From: Lachnospiraceae bacterium
GTDB taxonomy: Bacteria > Bacillota > Clostridia > Lachnospirales > Lachnospiraceae
Reading direction: 5' to 3'
Length of the DNA: 64,000 nt
Assembly: GCA_014804755.1 (NCBI GenBank)
Contig: JAAUZE010000018.1
Span: 37,287-101,286, forward strand
The position numbers and the translations under genes are program-made. Below the pieces are notes generated by a model. It made no database searches, was not told where the DNA came from, and saw nothing but the letters and a program-made list of their open reading frames with translations. This document shows positions 43,468-52,347 of the stretch, piece after piece (within the stretch, counting starts at the first letter, position 1; every line of letters starts with the position of its first letter).

Positions 43468-45225
43468 ATGAAGAATTTGAAGAGCTTTCCATTTGAGAGG
43501 AATCGGTATTTTTATGGAAAGCTGCTGTCTGTAGAAGACTTTGAAACAGAGCAGAAATATTTTAATGACAAGCGCAGAACCATTAATCGTTTTCTTTTTG
43601 GATCCGGTGTTGTCAGTGGGTTGAATGTCGTGGAAGTGGATGATGAGAGCATCTCTGTGGAGCGGGGGCTTGCCTTGGATTTCGCCGGACGGGAAATCAT
43701 GCTGGACGAGCCGGCGGTGAGGAAGTTAACTGAATTGGAAGGCTACGGAAATGGGCAGGGAAATGGGCAGGAGGAAGGGTATTATTATCTCTGTCTGGAG
43801 TACCAGGAAGAAGCGACAGAATTGATGCACAATGTCACAGGGGCTGCAGGACGAAACAGCAGTGAATTTAATAAGTACAAGGAAGGGTATCGTCTGTTTG
43901 TGACGCAGGAGGAGCCGGAAAGAGATGTCTATTCCCCGGCACGGCTGTATGAGGAGAGAAAGACGGTATATCAAGGGCAGGATATCCAGATTGTACAGGT
44001 ATTGCCGAAGTTTCTGGAGATGGGACATGATACTGCTTTAAGAGTTGAGATTACCTATACAGGGCAGCAGAAATTTTCTTTTGAGTATGAGCTGGAGCTG
44101 GCTTTTCTCACGAATGGGGAGGGAAACAGGGTTCGCGTTGCGTTTCAGGGAAATGAGTCCGGAAAGGGTGGAAAATATCAGATGGAAATCCCGCTGAAGA
44201 CAGCTCGTGTCTCGAATGTACAGGCGCAGGCCTCTTTGGTGAAGGACAGCTTCCGACTTCAGATTGGGAACAAGACTTACAGTGACGCAAGGCCTTGTAT
44301 CAGTCAGGCGGCTGTAAACGATCTGGATGACTATGAAGCGCTGCAGGTCCAGTATTACAGGACAGCTATGGATTATATTATGGGAAATACCTTTCACCAG
44401 GGAATTTACCTTGCAAAGATTTACGTGGTGCGCGCCGGAAATGTCTGTCTGATCGAGCGGATCGAGCAGCTGCCTTTTGACCAGAAGATTATGCATACAG
44501 AGATTTCGACGGCGGTCGTACAAAAGCTTGTGGAGGATGTAAGAAAGCTAAAGGAAGCAAAGCTGCTGGAGAAGGAAAAACAGGAAGAACAGAAAGGGGA
44601 AAAGCCGCTCAGGGCTGCTTGCGGAGAGATTTTGTTTAACATTGGTCGGGTGCGTCTGGGAGAGGTGCTCTATTCCGACGAAATTGTCCACGGATTGGGA
44701 TTTGGACCTGTTACCATTGAACTTAGCTATGAAGTGGACCGTGGGCTTGACAGCGATACGCAGATTCTGTTCGGTGATACTTCTATCTTCAAGGGGAAGG
44801 ATAGCGCTGCCGTATCGTTAGCAGCACGTCTGATGCCGACGGAGGGAACCTTTGTGGTCGGATTAAAGATATTAAAGAATGACGGTGCGAAGCAGGTGCG
44901 GGTACATTGGACCGCTTTGCGCAATGAGGCACGCAAGGCGGAGCCTGAGAAGAAGAAAAGGATCTTCATACAGCCTGATAACCCGAATGTCTTTGTGGGC
45001 GAGAGTCTGGTATTTACGGCAGCACTGGAGGGCTTTACCGATGAACGGTTGAAATGGAGCGTGAAAGATTCCGGCGGCGGAGTGATTGATAAAAACGGAA
45101 AGTATACGGCGCCGGAGACGGAGGGAATTTACCAGATTGCGGTTTCCAGTGTGGCATATCCGGAAGTGCAGGTTTCCACTTTTGTGATCGTGCGCGAGAG
45201 AAAGGGAGACGGGTATGGTAATTAA
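43468..45225 (+). CDS. CIS outer baseplate / fibre-like protein with C-terminal Ig-like domain
   Basis: A 585-residue protein. Its N-terminus RNRYFYGKLLSVEDFETEQK, RTINRFLFGSGVVSGLNVV and GLALDFAGREIML is a signature of a protein found next to baseplate genes in eCIS loci. The middle is beta-rich with a Lys/Glu helix near 345-380. The last 85 residues (IQPDNPNVFVGESLVFTAAL ... GKYTAPETEGIYQIAVSS) look like a bacterial Ig-like domain, often used to bind carbohydrate or protein surfaces. This makes it the best receptor-binding candidate in the locus; no separate long tail fibre is visible. Confidence 0.75.
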   Translation: MKNLKSFPFERNRYFYGKLLSVEDFETEQKYFNDKRRTINRFLFGSGVVSGLNVVEVDDESISVERGLALDFAGREIMLDEPAVRKLTELEGYGNGQGNGQEEGYYYLCLEYQEEATELMHNVTGAAGRNSSEFNKYKEGYRLFVTQEEPERDVYSPARLYEERKTVYQGQDIQIVQVLPKFLEMGHDTALRVEITYTGQQKFSFEYELELAFLTNGEGNRVRVAFQGNESGKGGKYQMEIPLKTARVSNVQAQASLVKDSFRLQIGNKTYSDARPCISQAAVNDLDDYEALQVQYYRTAMDYIMGNTFHQGIYLAKIYVVRAGNVCLIERIEQLPFDQKIMHTEISTAVVQKLVEDVRKLKEAKLLEKEKQEEQKGEKPLRAACGEILFNIGRVRLGEVLYSDEIVHGLGFGPVTIELSYEVDRGLDSDTQILFGDTSIFKGKDSAAVSLAARLMPTEGTFVVGLKILKNDGAKQVRVHWTALRNEARKAEPEKKKRIFIQPDNPNVFVGESLVFTAALEGFTDERLKWSVKDSGGGVIDKNGKYTAPETEGIYQIAVSSVAYPEVQVSTFVIVRERKGDGYGN

Positions 45226-46087
45226 GTTTCAGAATAGGCAGTATGAGTTGATTTCAAAGATCAAAACCACAAGCTCCAGAGCGCTTGAACTGTATACCGC
45301 ATCGGATGCTGGGGTGGAGGGTGTGAAATATACCATTGCCTGCGTCAATGATCTGGAACTTGCAAGAAAGCTGGTGCCGGTAACTACCAAGGCGAATATT
45401 AATATTTCCTTTAAGGATCTGTATACAAGCTTTAATGCAGATGGCAGATATTATGTGGTGTTTCGATATGCCGGCGGAAAGACGCTGCAGCAGGTGCTCG
45501 AGCGGGGAAATTGCAGTTTACAGGAACGGCTGCTGCTGCTGAAGAATATTTTTGCCCAAATACTCCTGTTAAACATGCCGGACTGTTTTCTGTATGAGGT
45601 ACTGCGGAAAGATAATATTGTGGTGGATGACGATTTCAGCGTTCGGTTTAATTACTTTTTTACCGAGGTGGATTATTACTGGAATGTGCAGGAACAGGAT
45701 TGTATCAACCGGGTCAGCGGACTCGTGCAGGAATTGTTTGACCGGGAACTGGAACAGAAAAGTTCGCGGGAACTGACAAAATTTGCCAGGGATATGCGGG
45801 AAGGGGTATTTGATTATCTGTGGGACTGCTATGTGGCCTATGACAATATTTATGATGTGGTGCTGTCAAAAAGTGAACGGCAGGAGTTACAGCCGAGCAG
45901 GCTCTGGTGGCGTGCGTGGGAGAAACTAAAGCGTATGCTCCCAAAGCTTCGAACGATGCTTGCAGCAGCCCTGATCATAGCAGCGGCAGTCTATTTATTG
46001 TTGAATCTGCCCAATCCGATGATATCAGATGATGGGATTACATTTCAGCAGATTGGGACATTGGAGATACGGGAGCAGTCTAAATAA
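45215..46087 (+). CDS. Membrane-anchored pseudokinase-like CIS protein
   Basis: A 290-residue protein whose start overlaps the preceding gene by 11 bp. Residues 1-235 follow the order of a protein kinase: hinge-like YYVVFRYAGGKTLQQVLERG (about 78-97), helix LLKNIFAQILLL, then EVLRKDNIVVDDDFSVRFNY (about 130-149), which aligns with the catalytic and Mg loops (HRDLKPENILVD...DFG). The catalytic Asp is not in place and the DFG position is NYF, so it is predicted inactive. A single membrane segment MLAAALIIAAAVYLLLNL lies near 248-266, leaving a short tail. It may be a scaffold that ties the CIS to the membrane. Kinase homology is inferred from motif order only. Confidence 0.6.
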   Translation: MVIKFQNRQYELISKIKTTSSRALELYTASDAGVEGVKYTIACVNDLELARKLVPVTTKANINISFKDLYTSFNADGRYYVVFRYAGGKTLQQVLERGNCSLQERLLLLKNIFAQILLLNMPDCFLYEVLRKDNIVVDDDFSVRFNYFFTEVDYYWNVQEQDCINRVSGLVQELFDRELEQKSSRELTKFARDMREGVFDYLWDCYVAYDNIYDVVLSKSERQELQPSRLWWRAWEKLKRMLPKLRTMLAAALIIAAAVYLLLNLPNPMISDDGITFQQIGTLEIREQSK

Positions 46088-46109
46088 GCTTTGACAGGAG
46101 GGATGAAGT

Positions 46110-47849
46110 ATGCGGGGCGGACTAATCGGACGTACAGCGAGAAAAATGTCGCATATTTTAACGGCGCCGATTCAGGTGGCAGTTCGCAAAGTGAAGAGGT
46201 CGGTCAGCCCGGAATCTTTTTCTTCAAAGGTCTTAAGTGATGTCCGTAAGGGAATCAACCAGAAAAAGAAGAAAAAGGAGCGGGACATCCATGATTATTT
46301 TTCTATTGGGCGTTATTATGTGCTAAAGAGTATCGTCTATATTGTGATGATCGTGGTGTTGATACTTCCGATTCTGTATATCAAGCTGCTGCATCCTGTC
46401 CTGATATCGCATTTTTTTACAAAGACGATGGTGATCAATTCATCGGAGATGATCGGCTATTCCGGCAATGTGGAACTTTTGGCGGAGGATGGGGAAACGC
46501 TTATCTTTAAGGGAAAGATGAAGGATGGGAGAATCAACGGAGAAGGACGGCTCTACACTTACGAAGGCGCATTGCTCTATGAAGGAAACTTTGAGATGGA
46601 GGCTTATTCGGGTGAAGGCGAACTGTATTATAAGAATTCTCCGCAGCTTTGCTATAAGGGAACCTTTTTGTTAAATCTGTATGACGGACAGGGATGTCTC
46701 TATGACGAAGAAGGCAATCTGGTTTACCAGGGAGCGTTTAAGAACGGTTTATATGAAGGAAACGGCACATTGTATTATGCGAATGGACAGGAAAAATATG
46801 TGGGGACATTTGCCAGCGGCGTGCCGGAGGGAAAAGGAACCCTCTATGACGAAGCGGGAAATGTGCTCGCCAGGGGTGTTTTTGAGGAAGGTATGCCGAT
46901 ATCACAAAAGACATCGCTTGCAGATGCGGATGGAAATGTTCTCTATGAGGGAACGGTCAATGCAGATGGAGAGTATGAGGGAGAGGGAATTCTTTATGAA
47001 GGAGGAGTACCGGTCTATGCCGGAAATTTCTCAGGGGGGAAAAAAGAAGGAGCCGGTATTGAATTTGATGCAGAGAGCGGCACGATATATGAGGGAAATT
47101 TTGCAGATGGAAAAAGAGAAGGGGAAGGGAAGCTTTACATAGCGGAAGATTCTCCCGCAGGTGATTTGCAGGGGAGGAAGGGCGCTCTGATTTATGAAGG
47201 CGGATTTTCTGACAATGCTTATGAAGGAGAAGGAAAACTCTATGAGGGAGAGCTTCTTGTGTATGCCGGAACCTTTGTCGGGGGGCGGCGGGAAGGTTCC
47301 GGAAAGGCCTATGACGAAAACGGCATTCTCATCTATGAAGGAAGCTTTCAGGCCGACATCTACAACGGAGATGGAAAACTGTATGATCCTGAATATGAGC
47401 TTTTGATTTATGAAGGCGGTTTTGTAGACGGTTTATATCAGGGAACAGGGAAGCTGATGGATCCTGAGACGGGAAATCTTGTTTATGATGGGGATTTTTA
47501 CAAAAGCCTGTATGACGGACAGGGAAGACTGTATCATGAGATGACGGGGAATCTGATCTATGAGGGCAGATTTTTGAAGGGCGAGTATTATGGTTCCGGA
47601 ACGCTGTGGGATGAGGAAGGAAATTTGCTCTACAAAGGCGAGTTTGTGAATGGGGCTTATAATGGGCAGGGAGTTCTCTACGAAGCCGAAACCGGAAGAA
47701 TTGTGGCGGAGGGGCAATTCAAGAATAACATGCCGGTTATAGTGGAAGAGCCGCAAAGCCCTTCTGTGGAAGCGGAATCAAACCCGATAGAAAATACGGA
47801 CACCCCGGCAATGTGGACGGAGCAGCCGGAGGCATCTGAAGCAGAATAA
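46110..47849 (+). CDS. Membrane-anchored MORN-repeat protein
   Basis: A 579-residue protein. About 65 basic residues come first, then one membrane helix (YYVLKSIVYIVMIVVLILPI, about 70-90), then roughly 16 MORN-type repeats from about 125 to 545, each with the pattern YEGxFxxGxYxGxGxLY. The tail is acidic and Pro-rich. MORN repeats form extended beta-hairpin arrays that bind lipids or proteins. By positive-inside reasoning the short basic N-terminus is cytoplasmic and the array would be outside. It lies in the CIS operon between the pseudokinase and the DUF4255 gene, with a strong AGGAGGG site, so it is likely produced with the particle. An anchor or a spacer reaching through the cell wall is plausible. 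Confidence 0.75.
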   Translation: MRGGLIGRTARKMSHILTAPIQVAVRKVKRSVSPESFSSKVLSDVRKGINQKKKKKERDIHDYFSIGRYYVLKSIVYIVMIVVLILPILYIKLLHPVLISHFFTKTMVINSSEMIGYSGNVELLAEDGETLIFKGKMKDGRINGEGRLYTYEGALLYEGNFEMEAYSGEGELYYKNSPQLCYKGTFLLNLYDGQGCLYDEEGNLVYQGAFKNGLYEGNGTLYYANGQEKYVGTFASGVPEGKGTLYDEAGNVLARGVFEEGMPISQKTSLADADGNVLYEGTVNADGEYEGEGILYEGGVPVYAGNFSGGKKEGAGIEFDAESGTIYEGNFADGKREGEGKLYIAEDSPAGDLQGRKGALIYEGGFSDNAYEGEGKLYEGELLVYAGTFVGGRREGSGKAYDENGILIYEGSFQADIYNGDGKLYDPEYELLIYEGGFVDGLYQGTGKLMDPETGNLVYDGDFYKSLYDGQGRLYHEMTGNLIYEGRFLKGEYYGSGTLWDEEGNLLYKGEFVNGAYNGQGVLYEAETGRIVAEGQFKNNMPVIVEEPQSPSVEAESNPIENTDTPAMWTEQPEASEAE

Positions 47850-47864
47850 GAAAGAGGAATGGTT

Positions 47865-48443
47865 ATGTCGGATTATACCCAAATTGCAGATACAGGAAAC
47901 GGAATGATTACCCTGCTAAAGGATGTCTTGGTTCCGGAGCATTTGAACAGCCCGGATCAGATTGGTCTCTGCTCACCGGAGGATCATGGGGATTTTGCAG
48001 TGGGCGTGTGGCTTTATGATGTGAGGGAGGATACATCCATACAGGCGCATGAGATGACAAATATTGGAAGAAATACCCAGCGTTATCCGTCCACCTATCT
48101 GACGCTGCATTATATGATCACACCTTATCTGCAAAGTGATCTGAAATACCGTGCCCATCAGGAGCATCAGATCATGGGCAGGATCATTCAGGTATTCCGG
48201 GATCATGCGGTCATGGACCCCGACAGCTTTACGCCGGTGGAGGGAGCTGTGGGAGGCAGTATCCGCATTCAACTGCAGAATTTGGAAATGGAAGAAAAAT
48301 TGCGGCTTTGGACGGTGCCGAATGCGGCATACAGGACATCGCTGTTTTATACGGTGGGACCTGTGGAAATCCGGTCTACAAGAAAGAAGTCCGTAAAGAG
48401 AGTGCAGGAGATCGATTATCGTTTTGCTGGAAGGGAGAGATAA
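47865..48443 (+). CDS. DUF4255 tail terminator (Afp16/Pvc16-like)
   Basis: A 192-residue protein started at ATG 47865, the codon spaced 6 bp from AAGAGGA. The family motifs are visible: DHGDFAVGVWLYDVREDTSI, YPSTYLTLHYMITPYLQSDL, and the QEHQIMGRIIQVFRDHAVMD helix. In Afp and PVC this protein caps the tube and stops elongation at the tape-measure length. The overlap region with the next gene is 2 bp apart, so the two are coupled. Its presence confirms an eCIS rather than a phage tail. Confidence 0.9.
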   Translation: MSDYTQIADTGNGMITLLKDVLVPEHLNSPDQIGLCSPEDHGDFAVGVWLYDVREDTSIQAHEMTNIGRNTQRYPSTYLTLHYMITPYLQSDLKYRAHQEHQIMGRIIQVFRDHAVMDPDSFTPVEGAVGGSIRIQLQNLEMEEKLRLWTVPNAAYRTSLFYTVGPVEIRSTRKKSVKRVQEIDYRFAGRER

Positions 48444-48444
48444 C

Positions 48445-49188
48445 ATGCTGCTGCAGGAAATAAAGGTACAATTGTCCAAGGCAGTTCTTCTGCGGGACGC
48501 ATTGACTGGGGCGCCGGTGTCATCAGACATTTGGATTCGTTCCCTTTCCGGCGGAAGGATTGAAAAAAAGAGCGATGGACATGTTTTGTTCCTGAATGTA
48601 ACCGGACCCGAGATTGAGGTTTTAGTGGAATCACCTGTTTACCAGTCCCGGAAAATCTGTCTGAAAGCAGATCAGGGAGCGGAATTGGAGGACGTTTTCA
48701 TGTATCCGTCTCCGGCATATCCCCGGCGAGCGGGTTATACTGCCGTCAGAGGGAAAGCCGCACCGGGGAGTATTCTGCGGTTTCACATTGAAGATGAAAG
48801 GAGTGTCTGCCGCCTGTTTTGTGATTACAAGAAAGGGGAAGAACAGATTTCCTTTTACATAAAAAACAGAATTGCGGGTGCGCTTTGGTATATCCGTAAG
48901 AAAACAGAGACATCGGGAATCTACTTTGCCCCGAAAAATATGGCAGAAGATTCCGGAACCTATTATTTAAGGGAGTCATTGAACCGGAATTATCAGATCA
49001 AGGATACGGTGATCTATCCGGCTCAGGAGACGGTTGCGGATGAAAATGGTGAGTTTTATATGCTGTTTCAAGAGCTGCCTCAGGAAAAATGTCTGCTGTA
49101 TTATTCTTACGATAAAGCCGGGAAAGAGAAACAGGGAGAGATACAGATTGTTCAGGCAAAAGAGAATTATATTTTAGAGGAGGACTGA
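48445..49188 (+). CDS. Unknown beta-rich CIS protein, 247 aa
   Basis: Start ATG 48445 has AGGGAGAG 5-8 bp upstream; an earlier ATG at 48424 would overlap the DUF4255 gene. The protein is soluble, with an N-terminal Ig/transthyretin-like domain (LLRDALTGAPVSSDIWIRSL) and a second beta domain from about 85 on that ends in a long charged strand pair. Domains like the first appear in eCIS accessory proteins encoded next to DUF4255. It may decorate the particle end. No catalytic motif and no family name. Confidence 0.6.
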   Translation: MLLQEIKVQLSKAVLLRDALTGAPVSSDIWIRSLSGGRIEKKSDGHVLFLNVTGPEIEVLVESPVYQSRKICLKADQGAELEDVFMYPSPAYPRRAGYTAVRGKAAPGSILRFHIEDERSVCRLFCDYKKGEEQISFYIKNRIAGALWYIRKKTETSGIYFAPKNMAEDSGTYYLRESLNRNYQIKDTVIYPAQETVADENGEFYMLFQELPQEKCLLYYSYDKAGKEKQGEIQIVQAKENYILEED

Positions 49189-49192
49189 GAAT

Positions 49193-49576
49193 ATGGGTTT
49201 ATGTGTGACGGGGGGAGCTATGATGACTTGTTCTTTTGGCATGGCGCCTTCGACGTTGAATGTTCTGCCGACAGCACAGGTGGTGTCGGCAATGCCGCTT
49301 GCATCGATTGCGGACAATGTACCCTTTGTGAATATTATGTCCTTCGGAATGTGCCAGAGTATGGCAAATCCCGCAGTAGCGTCGGCAACAGCGGCGGCAA
49401 TGGGGGTATTGACACCAATGCCCTGTACCCCTGTTCCTGCTGGACCGTGGGCGCCGGGAGTTCCCCAGGTGCTGGTGGGAGGGAAGCCGGCAGTAAATAA
49501 CCAGTGTAAGCTCACCTGTGCTTATGGAGGAATGATTCAGTTTACCAATTCAGGCTGTCAGACGGTGCAGCTTTAA
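49193..49576 (+). CDS. DUF4280 PAAR-like spike tip protein
   Basis: A 127-residue protein with the DUF4280 pattern: CVTGGAMMTCSFGMAPSTLN at the start, then NIMSFGMCQSMANPAVASAT, then PCTPVPAGPWAPGVP and the end KPAVNNQCKLTCAYGGMIQF. Repeated Cys and Gly are as in PAAR proteins, which bind a metal at the tip of the spike. It would sharpen the needle and can serve as an attachment point for effectors. It is encoded 4 bp after the previous gene. Confidence 0.9.
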   Translation: MGLCVTGGAMMTCSFGMAPSTLNVLPTAQVVSAMPLASIADNVPFVNIMSFGMCQSMANPAVASATAAAMGVLTPMPCTPVPAGPWAPGVPQVLVGGKPAVNNQCKLTCAYGGMIQFTNSGCQTVQL

Positions 49577-49607
49577 CATGCGATTACAGAATACAGGAGT
49601 TAAAGAA

Positions 49608-52331
49608 ATGGATTCTGGGAAAAAAGATAGGAATAAAAAATATAGATACGGTATGATTTGTATTCTGGCGGCAGCAGTCATAGGGATTGTGGCTGTTACT
49701 TTGTATGGGCGGAGCATCCCGTTAAATTATATTGAACAGATCCATTTACAGGATGGATATCTCTATTATGTGGATCGGGGAAAAAATGAAGATTTAAGGA
49801 TTATCCGTTCTGACCCTGATGGAAAAAACGGAGAGGTGATCTTTTGTGATAAGTATGGTAATGGCAAATACCGGCTTATCCGCCAGATTTTTTTTGATGA
49901 TGAGAACCGTGTATATGTGTTGATGGAGGAGATTAACGCAGAGACACAAGACGGACTCGGCTGTAAAGTGTATCAGTGTGATTTTGCGCATGGAAAGCTG
50001 ACGGAAGCAGGATATGATCTGACGCAGGATATCGTTGAATACGGTCAAATACAGGTACAGCATATCCGGAATGGCTGCCTTTATTATGTGGGGACCTCTG
50101 ACTCGGAAAAAAGCCCGGGGAATGCCAAATTGTTTTCAATGGATCAGGATGGGAGCAGGGAAATGATAGCGGAAGTGCTTGTGGATTCCCCATACCTGAA
50201 CGCGCAGTTTTTCTTAAGCAACGAAAATGTGCTCCTGTGGATGAACTACGCGGGAGGAGTGTATGCCAAGGAGCTTGGAACGGGACGCTATTTATATATT
50301 CAGGGTATAAGCGATAGACAGGAGGGATTCAAAAGCCTGTCAAATGATGGGACTGGCGCCTATGTTCTGGACTATGAGCAGGAATGTATCCGGTATATTG
50401 ATCTGGCAGGGCAGACCTCCGAGGTCGTATTCTCCAAGGAAGAGCTCCAGGAAAAAGATCCGCAGTTTACCTTTCAGAATCTGCAGAGCATTGATTGTAC
50501 CAAAAATGGTTTTTGTGCGGGTATGGCGGATGAGATTGGATTGTTTTCCATTTGTTCTTATCAGAAAGGCGACCATGGGGACTACCATCAGGACATTGCC
50601 GAGGTTACCATTACTGTTTCTGCCATCCTGCATCGGATGGCTTGGACCTATGTATGGATCATACTGATAGCGGTGGTTTTATGTGTCTATTGGACGGCTC
50701 GTGTAAAATATCATTTTCAGACGATTCTGATCCGGCTCTGCGTGGTGTTTCTTCTGGGACTTTTTGTGATGGATCAGTTTCTGGAACACTGGATAGGCGT
50801 ATCCATGCAAAAGCAGTTGGAGAGGAACCAGACCAATGCGTTGTTTGCGTTGGGACGGCTGCTGCAGGAGGACATTATCTATAATATTGAAGAGGACGCG
50901 GAGAAATTTTCTTCCGAAGATCGTGCTCTGATGTTGAGCCACCGCAGCGCGAACGAAGGAAACATGCATGACATGTATTCCTACAGCATCTTTTATGCGG
51001 ATGAAGAGGGAAAGCTATACGTTAGTGAATCCATGTCAGAGTACAGAGGCGTTCCCGTGGAATGGATCTATGCGGGGGAGGCCTTAGCAAAGATCTACCA
51101 GGCGTATGATTCCGGTGAGGTTGTCAATAAGACCGACGAGGACAGGAATGGAAAACGGGTGAACAAGTATATTCCTCTGGTGCGGGGAAATGGGACAAAA
51201 TATGGAGTGCTTGTTGTTTCCGTCGATGGAAATATATTGGACTATCAGGTGTGGTATTACCAGTGGAGCTTGAAAAATGCCTCTTCGATGCTGCTTTTGG
51301 CTTTGACAGTAGTTTTGATGGTGCTCCTCTATATTTTCCTGCGGCCGTTAAAGACCTTAAAGGAATGTGCCGAAAAACTGGCAGCAGGAGATCTGGGCGT
51401 CACTGTGGCGGTGCATGGACAGGATGAGGTGGCGGACATTTCCCGGGCATTTAACCAGATGTCCCTGAAAATTGCGAAATACATACAGGATATCAAGGGC
51501 ATCTCAGACGGCTATTATAAGTTCATTCCGGCAAAAATCCTCGATATGCTGGGCAAGGAGTCGATTCAGGAGGTAGAACTCGGGAATCAGATGACAGGGG
51601 AATTTACCATATTGTCACTGCATGCGATTGATTATCCCAAACAGAATGCTTCCCTTTCGGCAGAGCAGGTGTACAACAATATCAATCAAGTGCTGTCCGT
51701 CATTGTGGATCCGATCAACAGCCATTCCGGCATGGTGGAGCATTTTGAGGATACCGGGCTGACAGCGCTGTTTACGGCGGGGAGCAAAGAGACCCTGGAT
51801 GCGGCGATTGAGATACAGAATCTGATGCAGGGGAATGGCAGAACCATTGCCATCAGCTATGGACAGGTGATGATCGGTGTGATAGGACATGAACAGCGTA
51901 TGGAAGCAACCGCAATATCTGTCCATTCCGATCTGGCAAAGGCTCTGCGGCTGAGGGGAGACCGGTACGGCGCCCACATCCTGATCACGCATCTGGTATA
52001 TGAGCAGATTCCGGGATTTGAAGAGCAGTATCATGCCAGGTATCTGGGGAACATCTATCTGACGGCAAATGATACCTATGAGCGGATCTATGATGTCTAT
52101 GATGGGGACAGCGAAGAAGAATTTTATAATAAAGAACGGACAAAACAATTGTTTGAGAAAGGCGTTGGGCTGTTTGTGGCAAAGAAGTTTTATGAGGCGA
52201 GACTTGTGTTTGTGGAAGTGCTGAAGCAGTACCGGAAGGATAAGGCAGCGAAGGAGTATCTGTATCGGTGCGACCAATATTATAAACAGGCAGCTGGCGA
52301 GGATATCGAGACAGTGATTGAAAAGTTTTAG
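49608..52331 (+). CDS. Membrane sensor with propeller-like domain, HAMP and degenerate class III cyclase domain
   Basis: A 907-residue protein started at 49608 with ACAGGAG upstream. Order: membrane helix (about 14-34), beta-propeller-like outside domain (about 40-330, with strands such as GYLYYVDRGK, GCLYYVGTSD and a recurrent DxDG), two helices near 350-370 and 375-400, an extracytoplasmic sensor (about 400-540), helix SMLLLALTVVLMVLLYIFL (about 560-585), a HAMP segment (LRPLKTLKECAEKLAAGDLG, DEVADISRAFNQMS), then a class III nucleotide cyclase-like domain (about 650-820) with GQVMIGVIGHEQRMEATAIS. The first metal Asp position reads His (LSLHAI), so it may lack cyclase activity. It ends in a TPR-like helix pair. 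Likely a sensor or regulator of the CIS. Confidence 0.7.
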   Translation: MDSGKKDRNKKYRYGMICILAAAVIGIVAVTLYGRSIPLNYIEQIHLQDGYLYYVDRGKNEDLRIIRSDPDGKNGEVIFCDKYGNGKYRLIRQIFFDDENRVYVLMEEINAETQDGLGCKVYQCDFAHGKLTEAGYDLTQDIVEYGQIQVQHIRNGCLYYVGTSDSEKSPGNAKLFSMDQDGSREMIAEVLVDSPYLNAQFFLSNENVLLWMNYAGGVYAKELGTGRYLYIQGISDRQEGFKSLSNDGTGAYVLDYEQECIRYIDLAGQTSEVVFSKEELQEKDPQFTFQNLQSIDCTKNGFCAGMADEIGLFSICSYQKGDHGDYHQDIAEVTITVSAILHRMAWTYVWIILIAVVLCVYWTARVKYHFQTILIRLCVVFLLGLFVMDQFLEHWIGVSMQKQLERNQTNALFALGRLLQEDIIYNIEEDAEKFSSEDRALMLSHRSANEGNMHDMYSYSIFYADEEGKLYVSESMSEYRGVPVEWIYAGEALAKIYQAYDSGEVVNKTDEDRNGKRVNKYIPLVRGNGTKYGVLVVSVDGNILDYQVWYYQWSLKNASSMLLLALTVVLMVLLYIFLRPLKTLKECAEKLAAGDLGVTVAVHGQDEVADISRAFNQMSLKIAKYIQDIKGISDGYYKFIPAKILDMLGKESIQEVELGNQMTGEFTILSLHAIDYPKQNASLSAEQVYNNINQVLSVIVDPINSHSGMVEHFEDTGLTALFTAGSKETLDAAIEIQNLMQGNGRTIAISYGQVMIGVIGHEQRMEATAISVHSDLAKALRLRGDRYGAHILITHLVYEQIPGFEEQYHARYLGNIYLTANDTYERIYDVYDGDSEEEFYNKERTKQLFEKGVGLFVAKKFYEARLVFVEVLKQYRKDKAAKEYLYRCDQYYKQAAGEDIETVIEKF

Positions 52332-52347
52332 GAAACGAGGTGATAAA

